From contig JAEZCG010000096.1 of the NCBI GenBank assembly GCA_023430065.1, forward strand, positions 1 through 17,801: a DNA stretch of 17,801 nucleotides, given 5' to 3'. Source of the DNA: Pseudomonadota bacterium (GTDB lineage: Bacteria > Pseudomonadota > Gammaproteobacteria > Burkholderiales > SHXO01). This document shows, one piece after another, positions 8,701-15,274 of the stretch (positions within the stretch are counted from its first letter, which is position 1; every line of letters begins with the position of its first letter). The notes under the pieces were generated by a model. That model searched no databases. It was not told the origin of the DNA and saw only the letters and a list, made by a program, of their open reading frames with translations. The position numbers and the translations under genes are program-made.

Positions 8701-8763
8701 CGGATCGTTGGCCGCGTGCGCCTGTGCCCGATGCCCGGGTGTCTCGTCGTCGAATTTCTGCAT
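5740..8763 (-). CDS. PAS-PAS-GAF-PAS-GGDEF-EAL cyclic di-GMP enzyme
   Basis: This 1007-residue protein has sensor domains followed by both c-di-GMP domains. By sequence character: PAS about 30-135, PAS about 150-258 (ends GRDVTEQVE), GAF about 270-435, PAS about 450-570 (ends CRDITQRK), GGDEF about 575-740 and EAL about 750-1000. The cyclase site LGGDEF (656-661) is intact, and the inhibitory-site motif RKGD (648-651) lies five residues upstream. The EAL domain keeps E785 in VEALLRW, N844 in VNVSSRQ, E880 in VTES, DDFGTGYSS (907-915), K928 in LKIDRS and E964 in AEGVET, so phosphodiesterase activity is also likely. There are no obvious membrane segments; input would be cytosolic. The gene starts 11 bases after the stop of the GspE-like gene with no good ribosome site, which suggests translational coupling. 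Which activity dominates cannot be read from sequence. Confidence 0.93.
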   Translation of the reverse strand: MQKFDDETPGHRAQAHAANDPRRSGHWRGTVEAIPLPAAAFDGEYYRCLSANDAFCALYGLQRRSLESHADVDAIGSERALHLRRAILDALSGREGEVSLAQADGSTCWYAVHASTCPTDTQTVLTILSERTPLRRAEAALRAATQRFLTLAKLSPVWYWEQDEHLRFVSCSMNAEHKSPIPPMSSIGRTRFELDYEWPSEQVREAHARALAERLPFQDLLLTDRRSRRIVLLSGEPTFAADGTFLGYGGIGRDVTEQVEAREQASRLRELYAVMMQANIAASRSATAEELFESVCSIAVRHGHFAHARVAEADAGSGTMRTMASMGETEIPQELLRVALDPRVPEGRTPAAQALRAGTHYVCDDILLEAGSVTSSVQLAHSGLRAFAILPLRRQGKVSGLLQLFARRSDYFDEELVAMLDALASNVSYALDNLQREHARHAAEMALRESENRFRDFAEAAGEFVWETGLDWRFRYASSRVQAVWQHSDQELIGRHPEDFMPPGEIERVRGWLVEHQRDDGSFRDLEHRIVTRDGNIRWVTVSAVAVCDPEGRCIGYRGTCRDITQRKAAEARISFLATRDPLTELPNRVLFKDRLEQGLVAARRAGQVLALMFIDLDRFKYINDTLGHQIGDLLLKEVATRMLACIRKGDTVSRLGGDEFVVALEGLQQAEVAAQIADKIIRSLAHPFELGGRRIDISCSIGISIFPLDAQDERALMKNADTAMYHAKEKGRNNYQFFSPQMNLRAIERQTLESELRQALDRDELVLHFQPQLSVADGRLIAVEALLRWMHPSRGLLAPGTFLTAAEESGLVDRIGEWVLHQVCIQARQWRDAGHPALRFGVNVSSRQLLRPGAFLGSVARALEGVRVEARWLEVEVTESLLLEHSDEHMPVLHELGELGVSIAVDDFGTGYSSVPYLHQLPIDRLKIDRSFVRNVAHGARDHAVVKAIVALAHGLELQVAAEGVETAAQLAILAQMGCDAYQGELFSAAVPIEALPAIVARVTAS

Positions 8764-8774
8764 GAGCGGGTCGA

Positions 8775-10595
8775 TTATCCCGCGTGCCGCTCGGAGATCA
8801 CCGGCGGTGCGACCTTCAGCACTTCCTCCGCGCTGGTCAGTCCGAGGGCCACTTTGAGGGCGCCGCTGGTGCGCAGCGGTTTCATCCCTTCGCGCAGCGC
8901 CTGGTGGCGCAACGCACTCAGATCCGTCTCGGCCTGGATCAGCCGGCGCAGTCCGGGGGACATCGTCATCATCTCGTAGATGCCCAGCCGGCCCATGTAT
9001 CCGGTCATGCGGCAATCGAGGCAGCCCTGGCCGCGCTGCACGTGCGTGGGCATCGGAATGCGCCACGGCGCGGTGAGCGATTGCCACATCGCTTCCTCCG
9101 CCGGGATCTCCTCGCGGCAGTGCGGACACAACGTGCGCACCAGGCGCTGGGCGAGCACACCGAGGATGGTCGAATGCAGCAGGTAGGGCTCGACGCCGAT
9201 GTCGAGCAGACGCGTGATGGCCGAGGGGGCGTCGTTGGTGTGCAGGGTGGAGAGCACCAGATGGCCGGTCAGCGCCGCCTGGATCGCCATCTGCGCGGTC
9301 TCGTGGTCGCGAATCTCCCCGACCATGATGATGTCCGGGTCCTGCCGCATCAGGGTGCGCACGCCGGCCGCGAAGTCCAGGCTGATACCGCTCTGCACCT
9401 GCATCTGGTTGAACTGCGGCTCCACCATCTCGATCGGGTCCTCGACGGTACACACGTTCACGTCGGGTGTCGCGAGCTGCTTGAGCGTCGAGTACAGGGT
9501 GGTGGTCTTGCCGGACCCGGTCGGCCCCGTCACCAAGATGATCCCGTGCGGGCGCGCAGTCAGACTCCTCCAGCGGCTCTCGTCTTCGTCGGAGAAGCCC
9601 AGTTCCGCGAAGTCCTTCACCAGCACGTCGGGATTGAACACGCGCATCACCAGCTTCTCGCCGAATGCGGTCGGCATGGTGGACAGGCGCAGTTCCACTT
9701 CGTCGCCGTCTGGTGTGCGCGTCTTGATCCGGCCGTCCTGCGGTCTGCGTTTCTCGACCACGTCCATGCGGCCGAGGATCTTGATGCGGCTGGTCATGGC
9801 CGCCATCACCGGCGTGGGGATCTGATAGACCTGGTGCAGCACCCCGTCGATGCGGAAGCGCACGTTCCCCGCCTCCCTGCGCGGCTCCACGTGGATGTCG
9901 CTGGCGCGCTGCTGGAAGGCGTACTGGAGCAGCCAGTCCACGATGTGGACGATGTGCTGGTCGTTCGCGTCGAGCTTGCCGTTGCGGCCGAGCTCGACCA
10001 GTTGCTCGAAGTTGGCGATCTCGCTCAGCGTGGGGCCGCTCTGCGCCGAGGCGTTGCGGACCGAGCGTGCGAGATTGTAGAACTCGGCCTGGTAGCTGGC
10101 GATGTCCAGCGGATTGGCGACCACGCGGCGGATGTTCAGGCGCAGGATCTGGGCCAGTTCCGCTTCCCACTCGCGCACGAACGGTTCGCAGGTCGCGATC
10201 ACCGCGTCACGTGCGGTGACCTCCAGCGGCAGGATGCGGAAGCGCGTTGCATATGCGCTCGACATCACTTTCGTGACCGCGGCGAAGTCGATCTTGAACG
10301 GATCGATGTGGAGGTAGGGCAGTTCGACCTTTTCGGCCAGCCACTGCGTCAGCTTCTCGAGCGTCAGCAGCTTGCGGCTGTGCCGGGGATCCTTGAGCTT
10401 CTGCTCGGCCACGAACACCAGCGGATGCTGGTCGCCGCGACGCAGGTGCTGTGCGGCGAGGAGGGCGTCGACCGTCGCGCGATCGACCAGCCCATCGTGC
10501 GCGAGATCCTCGAGCACTTCCTTGAGCGACAGGCGGCGATCGGGCTGCGGGGCGGGTGCAACGGGTCGGACAGGGGAGAGGGCGGAGGCGGTCAT
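8775..10595 (-). CDS. GspE/PilB-family secretion or pilus ATPase
   Basis: This 606-residue hexameric ATPase is of the type II secretion / type IV pilus assembly kind. An N-terminal helical region (about 22-100) looks like a diverged MshEN/T2SSE N-domain, the fold that binds c-di-GMP in MshE. Walker A is GPTGSGKTT (357-365). The Asp box lies around VEDPIEM (384-390), Walker B around DIIMVGEIRD (421-430) and the His box in TGHLVLSTLHTND (443-455). A tetracysteine zinc site is formed by C490, C493, C525 and C528. The ATG at 10595 is preferred. A GTG at 10640 would add 15 residues, and neither has a Shine-Dalgarno. No inner-membrane platform, pilin or secretin gene is nearby, so its machine is elsewhere. 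It shares an operon with the downstream c-di-GMP enzyme. PilB, GspE and MshE cannot be separated with certainty. Confidence 0.92.
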   Translation of the reverse strand: MTASALSPVRPVAPAPQPDRRLSLKEVLEDLAHDGLVDRATVDALLAAQHLRRGDQHPLVFVAEQKLKDPRHSRKLLTLEKLTQWLAEKVELPYLHIDPFKIDFAAVTKVMSSAYATRFRILPLEVTARDAVIATCEPFVREWEAELAQILRLNIRRVVANPLDIASYQAEFYNLARSVRNASAQSGPTLSEIANFEQLVELGRNGKLDANDQHIVHIVDWLLQYAFQQRASDIHVEPRREAGNVRFRIDGVLHQVYQIPTPVMAAMTSRIKILGRMDVVEKRRPQDGRIKTRTPDGDEVELRLSTMPTAFGEKLVMRVFNPDVLVKDFAELGFSDEDESRWRSLTARPHGIILVTGPTGSGKTTTLYSTLKQLATPDVNVCTVEDPIEMVEPQFNQMQVQSGISLDFAAGVRTLMRQDPDIIMVGEIRDHETAQMAIQAALTGHLVLSTLHTNDAPSAITRLLDIGVEPYLLHSTILGVLAQRLVRTLCPHCREEIPAEEAMWQSLTAPWRIPMPTHVQRGQGCLDCRMTGYMGRLGIYEMMTMSPGLRRLIQAETDLSALRHQALREGMKPLRTSGALKVALGLTSAEEVLKVAPPVISERHAG

Positions 10596-10624
10596 GGACG
10601 CGTGTGGTGGCGTGTGCCGCAAAA

Positions 10625-10639
10625 GCGAGTTCCATTCCA
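10625..10639 (-). promoter_or_regulatory. Weak sigma-54-like promoter for the gspE-like gene
   Basis: On the minus strand TGGAATG-GAAC-TCGC has the GG-N10-GC spacing of sigma-54 promoters, but three or so consensus positions differ. It would start transcription near 10613, 18 bases before the ATG at 10595. GG-N10-GC occurs often by chance in GC-rich DNA. Confidence 0.2.
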
Positions 10640-10667
10640 CATGCCGGGCGCAATCAGGGGCGACAGG

Positions 10668-10684
10668 TGCACCGCGATGGTGCG
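10668..10684. promoter_or_regulatory. NtrC-like binding site 1
   Basis: TGCACC-N5-GGTGCG matches the NtrC dyad TGCACC-N5-GGTGCA at 11 of 12 arm positions and contains the core GCAC-N7-GTGC. Its centre is about 131 bases upstream of the predicted sigma-54 start site of amt, a normal enhancer distance. Confidence 0.65.
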
Positions 10685-10698
10685 CTCATGCGAGCGCA

Positions 10699-10715
10699 TG
10701 CCCGGAAGCGGTGCA
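10699..10715. promoter_or_regulatory. NtrC-like binding site 2
   Basis: TGCCCG-N5-GGTGCA has one perfect and one imperfect NtrC half-site (10 of 12 positions). Its centre is 31 bases, close to three helical turns, from site 1 and about 100 bases upstream of the predicted start. This is close to the paired NtrC sites known upstream of E. coli glnA. Confidence 0.5.
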
Positions 10716-10780
10716 GGAGGCGCGCCCATCCGGCCTGAGTACTTGGGGCAAGACAATGATTCGTAGACAAAAACGGGACG

Positions 10781-10796
10781 TGGTGCAGGGATTGCT
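10781..10796 (+). promoter_or_regulatory. Sigma-54 (RpoN) promoter of amt
   Basis: TGGTGCA-GGGA-TTGCT matches the sigma-54 consensus TGGCACR-N4-TTGCW except for two bases in the -24 element. It has the required GG-N10-GC spacing. The predicted start is near 10807, giving a leader of about 37 bases to the amt ATG. Confidence 0.7.
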
Positions 10797-10832
10797 TGAC
10801 CCGCCCCCCCGATCGACTCATACAAACAAAAC

Positions 10833-10840
10833 GGGAGGAG
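10833..10840 (+). promoter_or_regulatory. Strong ribosome binding site of amt
   Basis: GGGAGGAG ends three bases before the ATG at 10844. It fixes that start over an in-frame TTG at 10796, which lies inside the sigma-54 promoter. Confidence 0.85.
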
Positions 10841-10843
10841 ACG

Positions 10844-12037
10844 ATGCACAGCCCCGGTGGCGATGTCCTGTTCGTACTGCTCGGCGCGATCATGGTGCTG
10901 GCCATGCACGCCGGTTTCGCGTTCCTCGAGCTCGGCACTGTCCGCTCGAAGAGCCAGGTCAATGCGCTGGTCAAGATCCTTGCGGATTTCGCGGTCTCCA
11001 CCATTGCCTATTTCTTCATTGGATACGGGGTGGCCTACGGCACCAGCTTCATGGCCGGCGCCGACATCCTGTCCGATCGCAACGGCTATGAACTGACGAA
11101 ATTCTTCTTCCTGCTCACCTTCGCCGCCGCCATTCCCGCCATCGTGTCGGGAGGGATCGCCGAGCGCGCCCGCTTCCATCCACAGCTTGCAGCCACCTTC
11201 GCCCTGGTGGGGTTCCTCTATCCGTTTTTCGAGGGGATTGCCTGGAACGGGCACTACGGCGTGCAGGAATGGCTGCAGGCGCGCTTCGGGCAGCCGTTCC
11301 ACGACTTCGCCGGCTCGGTCGTCGTGCACGCGATGGGCGGCTGGATCGGGCTGGTCGCGGTCGTGCTGCTGGGCGCGCGCCGCGGGCGTTACGCGCGCGA
11401 CGGCGGCATCGCCGCCCACCCGCCGTCGAGCATTCCGTTCCTGGCGCTGGGCGCCTGGATGCTCACGGTGGGCTGGTTCGGGTTCAACGTGATGTCCGCG
11501 CAGACGCTGGACAAGATCAGCGGCCTGGTGGCGGTGAACTCGGTCATGGCCATGGCGGGCGGGACGCTGGCGGCGCTGTTCGCAGGGCGAAACGATCCGG
11601 GCTTCGTCCACAACGGGCCGCTGGCCGGCCTGGTCGCCGTGTGTGCGGGCTCCGACCTGATGCATCCCCTGGGCGCGCTCGCCACCGGTGCGGTCGCCGG
11701 CGTGGCATTCGTGTTCCTGTTCACCTTTACGCAGAACCGACTGAAGGTCGACGATGTGCTGGGTGTGTGGCCGCTGCACGGCGTGTGCGGCGCCTGGGGT
11801 GGCATCGCCGCAGGACTGTTCGGCACGACGGCCATGGGCGGCCTGGGCGGCGTGAGCCTGGCCTCCCAACTCGTGGGCACGGCCCTGGGCATCGGCGTCG
11901 CCCTGGCCGGGGCAGTCGCGATCTATGGCAGCCTCAAGCTGCTCGTAGGCATCCGGCTGGACCCCGAGGAGGAATTCCAAGGCGCGGACCTGTCGATCCA
12001 CCGGATCAGCGCCAGTCCGGAGCGCGAGCCGCACTGA
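10844..12037 (+). CDS. amt: Ammonium transporter (Amt family)
   Basis: This 397-residue inner-membrane channel of the Amt/MEP/Rh family moves ammonium into the cell under nitrogen limitation. It is almost entirely hydrophobic with about 11 predicted helices. The expected pore residues are visible: D154 in FHDFAGS, the twin histidines H162 (VVVHAMGG) and H312 (WPLHGVCG), and the WFGFN segment (211-215) of the recruitment and gate region. The cytosolic tail ends with PEEEFQGADLSIHRI, the E..G.D...H pattern common in Amt tails. There is no cleavable signal peptide, and the protein is slightly shorter than typical AmtB. No glnK PII gene is adjacent, so control by PII, if any, must come from another locus. 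Upstream sigma-54 and NtrC sites fit nitrogen-starvation induction. Confidence 0.95.
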   Translation: MHSPGGDVLFVLLGAIMVLAMHAGFAFLELGTVRSKSQVNALVKILADFAVSTIAYFFIGYGVAYGTSFMAGADILSDRNGYELTKFFFLLTFAAAIPAIVSGGIAERARFHPQLAATFALVGFLYPFFEGIAWNGHYGVQEWLQARFGQPFHDFAGSVVVHAMGGWIGLVAVVLLGARRGRYARDGGIAAHPPSSIPFLALGAWMLTVGWFGFNVMSAQTLDKISGLVAVNSVMAMAGGTLAALFAGRNDPGFVHNGPLAGLVAVCAGSDLMHPLGALATGAVAGVAFVFLFTFTQNRLKVDDVLGVWPLHGVCGAWGGIAAGLFGTTAMGGLGGVSLASQLVGTALGIGVALAGAVAIYGSLKLLVGIRLDPEEEFQGADLSIHRISASPEREPH

Positions 12038-12073
12038 TGAACGATCGGGGGCGTCCGAGGCGGCGACTTCCCC

Positions 12074-12079
12074 CATAAT
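12074..12079 (+). promoter_or_regulatory. Possible -10 box of the ABC exporter operon
   Basis: CATAAT lies within the small dyad CCCCATAATCGGGG (12071-12084), 52 bases before the first exporter gene and 36 bases after the amt stop codon. No clear -35 is seen. The dyad followed by TTT could instead be a weak terminator for amt. Confidence 0.35.
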
Positions 12080-12115
12080 CGGGGTTTCCGAGCCCGTTCG
12101 TCGCTCGGACCATGC

Positions 12116-12121
12116 AGGAAG
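12116..12121 (+). promoter_or_regulatory. Ribosome site supporting a TTG start
   Basis: AGGAAG lies four bases before TTG at 12126. The nearby ATG at 12112 is out of frame, so the exporter adaptor gene most likely starts with TTG. Confidence 0.6.
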
Positions 12122-12125
12122 CCCC

Positions 12126-13343
12126 TTGTCCGACGCCGACCTCTCCAGACTTCGCATCGCGCGCAGCGGCACGCGCGCCGCCCGGCACCGCTGGCAGCGG
12201 CCGCTGACGATTGCCGTGCTGCTCCTCGCTGCCGCCGTCGCGGCGCTGATCGTCTACCGCCGCGTCGCCGGTGCGGCGGTCGACGTGCAGCAGACCAGCA
12301 TCGCGCTGGTCTATCCCTACCAGTCCGTGACCGTGCTCAATGCTACGGGCTACGTGGTGGCCCAGCGCAAGGCCTCGGTCGCCTCGAAGGCCACCGGTCG
12401 CCTCGAGTGGCTCGGCGTGCAGGAAGGCAGCCGTGTCCGCCGCAACGAAGTGATCGCGCGCCTGGAAAGCCAGGACGTGGCGGCCGCGCGCGACCAGGCT
12501 GCCGCGAGCGTGCGCGTGGCGCGCGCCAACGTCGAGCAGGCCGACGCGGAACTGCGCGAGGCACAGCGTGCGCTGGAACGCTCGGCCGATCTACTGAGCC
12601 AGGAGTTCGTGTCGCAGGCGGCGCACGACATCGTGGTGGGGCGCGTGGACAAAGCCCAGGCTGCGCGCGCGGGCGCGGTGGCCAACGTGCGCGTGGCGGA
12701 AGCGAACCTGCGCGCCGCCGCGGTTGCCCTGGAGCAGACCGTGATCCGCGCGCCCTTCGACGGTGTCGTGCTGACCAAGAACGCCAACGTGGGTGACACC
12801 ATCACCCCGTTCTCGTCGGCGCTCGACACCAAGGGCGCGGTGGTGACGGTGGCGGACATGAGCACGCTGGAAGTGGAGGCCGACGTGTCGGAGTCGAACC
12901 TCGGCGCGCTGAAGGTCGGTCAGCCGTGCGAGATCGAGCTGGACGCACTGCCCGACGAGCGCTTCCGCGGCTACGTGAACCGGACGGTCCCCACGGTTGA
13001 CCGCGCCAAGGCGACAGTCACGGCGAAGATCCGCTTCCGAACCCTCGATCCGCGCATCCTGCCGGACATGAGCGCGAAGGTCGCGTTCCTGTCGCAGGAC
13101 GTGCCGGAGGATCGGCGTACGCCGCGGCCGGCGGTGAGCGCGCAGGCGCTGGCCAAGCGCGACGGCAAGACGCTGGTCTTCGCGGTGCGCGAAGGCAAGG
13201 CGGTGGCCGTGCCGGTGCGCACCGGCGAGCGCCTGGGCGAGAATGTGGAACTCCTCGACGGGCCGAAGGTGGGTACCAAGGTGGTCCTGGCGCCGAGTGC
13301 ACGTATTGCCGACGGCACCCGCATCAAGGCCGCGAGCGAGTGA
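12126..13343 (+). CDS. Membrane-fusion protein of an ABC exporter (HlyD/MacA-like)
   Basis: This 405-residue periplasmic adaptor is anchored by one N-terminal helix (about 27-46) after a basic cytosolic tail. It links an inner-membrane ABC transporter to an outer-membrane channel. The barrel-sandwich (lipoyl-like) halves are about 78-113 (RKASVASKATGRLEWLGVQE) and 206-225 (VIRAPFDGVVL). Between them is an alanine- and arginine-rich coiled coil (about 114-205), and beta-barrel and membrane-proximal domains follow to the C-terminus. There is no lipobox or cleavable signal, so it stays as a bitopic membrane protein. Translation probably starts at a TTG preceded by AGGAAG. It is first in a four-gene operon with an ATPase and two permeases. 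No TolC-like gene is present, so the outer channel must be shared. The substrate is unknown. Confidence 0.92.
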   Translation: MSDADLSRLRIARSGTRAARHRWQRPLTIAVLLLAAAVAALIVYRRVAGAAVDVQQTSIALVYPYQSVTVLNATGYVVAQRKASVASKATGRLEWLGVQEGSRVRRNEVIARLESQDVAAARDQAAASVRVARANVEQADAELREAQRALERSADLLSQEFVSQAAHDIVVGRVDKAQAARAGAVANVRVAEANLRAAAVALEQTVIRAPFDGVVLTKNANVGDTITPFSSALDTKGAVVTVADMSTLEVEADVSESNLGALKVGQPCEIELDALPDERFRGYVNRTVPTVDRAKATVTAKIRFRTLDPRILPDMSAKVAFLSQDVPEDRRTPRPAVSAQALAKRDGKTLVFAVREGKAVAVPVRTGERLGENVELLDGPKVGTKVVLAPSARIADGTRIKAASE

Positions 13344-13392
13344 GCCGCCGCCGAATCTGGAGCCAGTCTCGAAACCGGACTTCGCCACGCCC

Positions 13393-14103
13393 ATGATGGT
13401 CCAGGCGCGCAACCTGTCGAAGTCCTATCGCCGCGGCGGGCAGGTGGTCCCGGTCCTCGCCGATATCAACCTCGACATCGACGAGGGCGAGTTCGTCGCA
13501 TTGATGGGGCCGTCGGGTTCGGGCAAGAGCACGCTGCTCAACCTCATCGCCGGCATCGACAAGCCCAGCGGCGGCGCGCTGCGCGTGAACGGGCTCGACA
13601 TCGGTGCGCTCGGCGAGGCGCAACTCGCCGACTGGCGTGCGCGGGCCGTGGGCTTCATCTTCCAATTCTACAACCTGCTGCCGGTGCTCACCGCCTTCGA
13701 GAACGTCGAACTGCCGCTGCTGCTCACGCCGCTGTCCCGGCGCGAGCGGCGCGAACATGCGCAGGCCGCGCTGGAGATGGTGGGGTTGTCCGACCGCATG
13801 CGGCACTATCCCTCGCAGCTGTCGGGCGGCCAACAGCAGCGCGTCGCCATCGCGCGCGCGATCATCACCGACCCGCAGATCCTGGTCGCGGACGAGCCGA
13901 CCGGCGACCTCGACCGCGTGTCGGCCGCCGACGTGCTCGGCCTGATGGAGCAGCTCAACGCGCAGATGGGAAAGACCATCGTGATGGTCACGCACGACCA
14001 GCGCGCCGCGGAAGCCGCGCACCGCCTGATCCATCTGGACAAGGGCGTGCTGATCGAGGGTGGCGCGGGGGGGATCGACGCGGCCGCTCTGCGCTCGTCC
14101 TGA
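13393..14103 (+). CDS. ABC transporter ATPase (MacB/LolD-type)
   Basis: This 236-residue ATPase is of the LolD/MacB/FtsE group that powers FtsX-type permeases. Walker A is GPSGSGKST (39-47), the Q-loop glutamine is Q91 in FIFQFYNLLP, the signature is LSGGQQQR (143-150), Walker B with catalytic glutamate is ILVADEPTGDLD (163-174), and the switch histidine is H201 (VTHD). All parts are intact. The ATG at 13393 begins MMVQARNLSKSY. An open frame runs 50 codons further upstream but overlaps the adaptor gene and looks non-coding. No Shine-Dalgarno is clear, and translation may be coupled to the upstream gene, which stops 49 bases earlier. It lies between the adaptor and the two permease genes and should energise both as one complex. 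Confidence 0.94.
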   Translation: MMVQARNLSKSYRRGGQVVPVLADINLDIDEGEFVALMGPSGSGKSTLLNLIAGIDKPSGGALRVNGLDIGALGEAQLADWRARAVGFIFQFYNLLPVLTAFENVELPLLLTPLSRRERREHAQAALEMVGLSDRMRHYPSQLSGGQQQRVAIARAIITDPQILVADEPTGDLDRVSAADVLGLMEQLNAQMGKTIVMVTHDQRAAEAAHRLIHLDKGVLIEGGAGGIDAAALRSS

Positions 14104-14113
14104 TCGCGCGGTC

Positions 14114-15271
14114 GTGTACCTGCTGAAGCTGATCGCGCGCAACAGTCTGCGGCACAAGCTGCGAACGGCGCTCACCACGCTGGGGATCGTGATCGCGGTT
14201 CTCGCGTTCGGTCTGCTGCAGACCGTCGTCGACGCGTGGTACGCGGGTGCCGACTCGGCCTCCGCCACGCGGCTGGTGACGCGCAATGCCATCTCGCTCG
14301 TGTTCCCGCTTCCCATCACCTATCGCGACCGCATTCGCAGGATCGACGGCGTACGCGAGATCAGCTATGCGAACTGGTTCGGTGGCGTCTACATCAGCGA
14401 GCGCAACTTCTTCCCGCAGTTCGCGGTGGACGCGCGCAGCTACTTCCGGATCTATCCGGAACTGGGCGTTCCGGCGGAGCAGCTGGAGAGCTTCCTGCGT
14501 GACCGCAAGGGCTGCGTGGTGGGACGCAAGCTCGCGCAGACCTGGGGGTGGAAGGTGGGCGACGTGATCCCGCTGCGTGGAACGATCTATCCGGGCACGT
14601 GGGAGTTCACCCTGCGCGGCATCTACGAGGGACGCGATGCTGCCACCGACGAGGTCCAGTTCTTCTTCCATTGGGACTACCTGAACGAGACGCTGCGCAA
14701 GAGTGCCCCGCGGCGGGCGGATACGACGGGCATTTTCGTGGTCGAAATCGACGAGGCCGAGCGCGCCGCGGAGATCGCGCGCGCGGTCGACGCGACCTTC
14801 CGCAACTCGCTGGCGGAGACGCTGACCGAGACCGAAAAGGCCTTCCAGCTCGGGTTCGTGTCCATGACCGAGGCGATCGTGGTGGCTATCCGCCTGGTGT
14901 CCTTCCTGGTCATCGTCATCATCCTGGCGGTCATGGCGAACACCATGGCCATGTCGGCACGCGAGCGGCTCGCCGAGTATGCGACCCTCAAGGCGATCGG
15001 ATTCGGTCCGTCCTTCGTGCGCCGCCTCGTATTCGGCGAATCCCTCTGCATCGCCGTGGCGGGCAGCGTCATCGGCTGCCTGCTCACCTTTCCCGTGTCG
15101 CGCGCGTTTGCGCAGAAGATGGGCACGCTGTTTCCGGTGTTCCAGGTGTCGCAGGAAACCGTCGTGCTGCAGCTGGTGGCCGGAATCGCAATCGGGATCG
15201 TTGCGGCGATCGCGCCGGGCATCCGAGCCGGCAATGTGCGCATCGCCGAAGGCCTGCGGGCGGTGGGTTGA
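14114..15271 (+). CDS. ABC exporter permease 1 (FtsX/MacB-type)
   Basis: This 385-residue permease has the FtsX-family layout: one helix near the N-terminus (about 20-38), a large periplasmic domain (about 45-250) and three C-terminal helices (about 254-277, 308-328, 350-370). The segment SARERLAEYATLKAIGF (281-297), after helix 2, is the region that contacts the ATPase in this family. The start is taken as GTG at 14114, giving (V/M)YLLKLIARNSLRHKLR, a usual beginning for these permeases. An ATG at 14060 would overlap the ATPase gene. No clear Shine-Dalgarno is present, and the gene starts 10 bases after the ATPase stop. It pairs with the different permease immediately downstream, suggesting a heterodimer. 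Confidence 0.9.
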   Translation: MYLLKLIARNSLRHKLRTALTTLGIVIAVLAFGLLQTVVDAWYAGADSASATRLVTRNAISLVFPLPITYRDRIRRIDGVREISYANWFGGVYISERNFFPQFAVDARSYFRIYPELGVPAEQLESFLRDRKGCVVGRKLAQTWGWKVGDVIPLRGTIYPGTWEFTLRGIYEGRDAATDEVQFFFHWDYLNETLRKSAPRRADTTGIFVVEIDEAERAAEIARAVDATFRNSLAETLTETEKAFQLGFVSMTEAIVVAIRLVSFLVIVIILAVMANTMAMSARERLAEYATLKAIGFGPSFVRRLVFGESLCIAVAGSVIGCLLTFPVSRAFAQKMGTLFPVFQVSQETVVLQLVAGIAIGIVAAIAPGIRAGNVRIAEGLRAVG

Positions 15272-15274
15272 GCG

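Noticed and set aside
6445..8979. 844-codon plus-strand frame opposite the GGDEF-EAL and GspE genes
   Set aside because: It is a shadow of GC-rich codon use: the minus-strand frame has complete known domains, while this translation shows no family.
8764..10170. Upstream extension of the GGDEF-EAL frame to 1476 codons
   Set aside because: The extra 469 codons overlap the GspE-like gene in another frame and are low-complexity; the real protein begins at 8763.
8784..10766. 660-codon plus-strand frame opposite the GspE-like gene
   Set aside because: It is antisense to an ATPase with every motif intact, its translation is rich in His, Arg and Asp and resembles nothing known.
10592..12172. 526-codon minus-strand frame opposite amt
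   Set aside because: It is antisense to a complete Amt channel and spans its promoter; no recognisable domain.
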